Shown here: one piece after another, positions 62,394 to 64,000 of the stretch
How positions within the stretch are numbered: the stretch's first letter is position 1
Layout: each line of letters starts with the position of its first letter
Assembly: GCF_023277745.1 (NCBI RefSeq)
Contig: NZ_CP086322.1
Span: 4,216,001 to 4,280,000 of the forward strand
Direction: 5' to 3'
Length of the DNA: 64,000 nucleotides
Source: Streptomyces halobius
GTDB lineage: Bacteria > Actinomycetota > Actinomycetes > Streptomycetales > Streptomycetaceae
Notes under the pieces: generated by a model
The model's input: only the letters and a program-made list of their open reading frames with translations
Database searches by the model: none
What the model was told of the DNA's origin: nothing
Position numbers and translations under genes: made by a program

Positions 62394-63713
62394 GTGAAGA
62401 CTGAAGATCAGGCGGTGGCCGCTGGTCACAGCGTAGACCCGGGCCGTTGGGACGATGACTTCGCAGGGCTGATGCGGCGCATAGCCGGACGGTTCGCGCG
62501 TGCCGAACCCCGCCGTCGGGTGGGGACGTTCGTCCGAGGGCTGCTGGCGGACCTGCCGCGGAAGAACTGCTGGACGATCGCGGAGTGGGCCGGCGAGGCC
62601 ACACCGGATGGGATGCAGCATCTGCTGGAGCGGGCGAAGTGGGACGCGGACGCAGTCCGTGACGATCTGCGTGAGTACGTCGTCGACCACCTGGGCGCCG
62701 AGCAGGCGGTGCTAATCGTCGACGAGACGGGCGATGTGAAGAAGGGGCAGGCGACGGTCGGGGTGCAGCGTCAGTACACCGGCACGGCGGGCAGGATCGA
62801 AAATGCGCAGGTGGCGGTCTACCTGGTGTATGCCACCGAGCGTGGACACGCCGCTGTGGACCGGGAGTTGTACCTGCCCCGCATCTGGGCCGAGGACCCT
62901 CAGCGATGCCGGGCGGCCGGGCTGGAGTCCGACACCACGCGCTTTGCGACCAAGACGCAGCTGGCCGCGGCGATGATCGAGCGGTTCTGCGAGGCCGGGC
63001 ACACGGTCGGCTGGGTGACCGGGGACGAGGTCTACGGAGGCAACCCCGCTCTGGCCCAGATGCTGGCCGAGCGCCAGATCGGGTCTGTCATGGCCGTCTC
63101 GTGCCGCACTGAAGTCCGCACGGCCGGTGGGAAGTTCCGTGTCGATTCACTGGTACGCAAGGTGCCACGCACCGCTTGGCAGCGAATGTCCGCCGGAGGC
63201 GGCGCGAAAGGGCCGCGCCACTACGACTGGGCCGCCATCGACCTGCTCCCGGAGGCCGTCGCGGGCGTCTACCGGCTGCTCATCCGCCGCAACCGCACCA
63301 CCGGCGAACTGGCCTACTACCGCTGCTTCAGCCCCCATCTGGTGCCGATCGGCACGCTGGTACGCGTCGCCGGGATGCGCTGGAGGATCGAGGAGACCTT
63401 CCAGGCCGGCAAAGGACTCGCCGGCCTGGACGAGCACCAAGTCCGCCGCTACACCCCCTGGCTGCGCTGGGTCACCCTGGCCATGCTCGCGCATGCCTTC
63501 CTCGCCGTCGTCCGCGCCCGCGAGCACCGCGACCAACCCGTCCCCGACGGGCTGATCGCACTCACCTGCAACGAGATCCAGCGACTGTTCACCACCCCCA
63601 CAACGCCGCCCGACAACCAACGCGAACACCGTCTGCACTGGTCCCTATGGCGCCGCCGGCATCAAGCCCGGGCCCGCACATGCCACTACCGCCGCCGCAC
63701 AGCCACACCATGA
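62394..63713 (+). CDS. IS701-family transposase
   Basis: The GTG-initiated 439-aa protein has the DDE core of IS701/IS4-type transposases: first Asp in VLIVDETGDVKKG, second in WVTGDEVYGGN, Glu in WRIEETFQAGKGLAGLDE. The C-terminus is basic. The frame is intact, so the enzyme is probably active. Its stop codon touches the right inverted repeat. Confidence 0.93.
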   Translation: MKTEDQAVAAGHSVDPGRWDDDFAGLMRRIAGRFARAEPRRRVGTFVRGLLADLPRKNCWTIAEWAGEATPDGMQHLLERAKWDADAVRDDLREYVVDHLGAEQAVLIVDETGDVKKGQATVGVQRQYTGTAGRIENAQVAVYLVYATERGHAAVDRELYLPRIWAEDPQRCRAAGLESDTTRFATKTQLAAAMIERFCEAGHTVGWVTGDEVYGGNPALAQMLAERQIGSVMAVSCRTEVRTAGGKFRVDSLVRKVPRTAWQRMSAGGGAKGPRHYDWAAIDLLPEAVAGVYRLLIRRNRTTGELAYYRCFSPHLVPIGTLVRVAGMRWRIEETFQAGKGLAGLDEHQVRRYTPWLRWVTLAMLAHAFLAVVRAREHRDQPVPDGLIALTCNEIQRLFTTPTTPPDNQREHRLHWSLWRRRHQARARTCHYRRRTATP

Positions 63714-63737
63714 AGATCCACAACTACGGCTGGAGTA
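63713..63737 (-). repeat. Right terminal inverted repeat of the IS701-type element
   Basis: 25 bp, exact reverse complement of 60969-60993; begins at the last base of the transposase stop codon and is followed by CTAG. Confidence 0.9.
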
Positions 63738-63879
63738 CTAGGTAGTGGTCGCCCCGGCAACCCTGTGCGGCAGCGTCGCTGAGAACGTACTGCGCCGTGG
63801 AGCAGGGGCCCTATGGCATCGAGTCACGCAGAGGCCTGAATGTTCACCCTGTGATAGCGGCTTCGAGGTATGCGAAACG

Positions 63880-64000
63880 TCACCTCCGTGCCCGCAGGCG
63901 GCGATCGCTGTACGGCAATGGAGTTGCTCCACTGATCTGTGGGTCTGCCAGCTGCGTCAGAGCATGCACGGCAGCATCCATCCGGTCTGGGCTGTCCATG
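63880..64000 (-). CDS. Phage terminase large subunit, C-terminal end (partial)
   Basis: The final 39 codons on the minus strand read MDSPDRMDAAVHALTQL and end RRLRARR. The motif SPDRxDAxxxALT is the end of the nuclease domain of large terminases. The gene continues beyond the window. It lies upstream of the portal gene in phage order and is separated from it by the DUF4145 gene and the IS701-type element. Confidence 0.7.
   Translation of the reverse strand, partial: MDSPDRMDAAVHALTQLADPQISGATPLPYSDRRLRARR

Larger units (their letters stand above)
60965..63741. mobile_element. IS701-type element with passenger genes
   Basis: Perfect 25-bp inverted repeats (60969-60993 and 63713-63737) are flanked on both sides by CTAG (60965-60968 and 63738-63741), which fits the 4-bp target duplication of IS701 elements. 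The transposase stop codon reaches the right repeat by one base. Unlike a simple IS of about 1.4 kb, the repeats enclose 2.77 kb, including tetR, a membrane-protein gene and an antiporter fragment. I infer that the whole unit moved as one. Confidence 0.8.
54745..64000 (-). mobile_element. Prophage remnant: head genes and terminase end (extends past the window)
   Basis: On the minus strand, in phage order, lie the terminase large-subunit end (from 64000), portal, scaffold, decoration protein, major capsid and two small proteins. Tail, lysis and integrase genes are absent on this side, and the series stops at a regulator fragment. A DUF4145 gene and an IS701-type element split terminase from portal. 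Confidence 0.8.

Noticed and set aside
1..64000. CRISPR arrays, tRNA or rRNA genes
   Set aside because: No regularly spaced direct repeats and no cloverleaf with a GTTCGA-type T-loop were seen; absence cannot be proven by eye.

Overview
The window reads as chromosomal DNA of a Streptomyces (or a close relative). Codon third positions are strongly G/C, GTG and TTG starts are common, and the gene content is typical of that genus: XRE regulators with TPR-like C-termini, a Tad/Flp pilus operon with a LysM-BTAD protein, Lsr2, WXG100 proteins and an EssC/EccC-type ATPase. The density of recombinases, transposase remnants and prophage genes marks it as accessory DNA. All calls come from reading the sequence; no database search was possible.

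Layout. (1) 0.1-8.75 kb: a divergent LuxR-type regulator and a five-gene catabolic or biosynthetic operon, namely an isoleucine-dioxygenase-type 2OG-Fe oxygenase, an FAD/Fe-S 2-hydroxyacid dehydrogenase, an FAH-type hydrolase, a TSUP carrier and an EctB-like aminotransferase, closed by a strong hairpin terminator. (2) 9-14.5 kb: a minus-strand block with two HTH-TPR regulators around a translationally coupled AAA+ ATPase and TPR membrane protein. (3) 15-28 kb: a type VII secretion (T7SS) island with a large substrate-like protein, a lipoprotein, three WXG100-like proteins, a 48-aa membrane microprotein, an EssC-like ATPase with FHA-like N-terminus, a DUF1023 alpha/beta hydrolase and three small proteins sharing a C-terminal pattern. 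(4) 28-37 kb: a streptogramin B lyase (Vgb) next to a recombination module: two intact tyrosine recombinases, a GNAT protein, and an overlapping chain of HTH protein, eight-zinc-ribbon recombinase-fold protein lacking all catalytic residues, 44-aa microprotein, second HTH protein and truncated second zinc-ribbon protein. IS21- and IS5-like remnants border it. (5) 36.7-40.4 kb: a DUF6461 protein, a secreted NucA/NucB-like protein and a broken IS256-type transposase.

(6) 40.4-53 kb: prepilin peptidase, the complete Tad/Flp operon on the minus strand, and a secreted protein plus lipoprotein pair. (7) 53-64 kb: a pseudogene, lsr2, and a decayed prophage head module (portal, scaffold, decoration, major capsid) with the 3' end of the terminase large subunit at the right edge. 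Between portal and terminase sit a DUF4145 gene and a 2.8-kb IS701-type element whose perfect terminal repeats and CTAG flanks enclose not only the transposase but also a tetR-membrane protein pair and a fragment of a Ca2+:H+ antiporter gene.

The features most worth a second look are the zinc-ribbon/dead-recombinase module at 29.7-36.7 kb, the passenger-carrying IS701 element at 61-63.7 kb, the metabolic operon at 2.2-8.75 kb and the T7SS island with its unassigned effectors.
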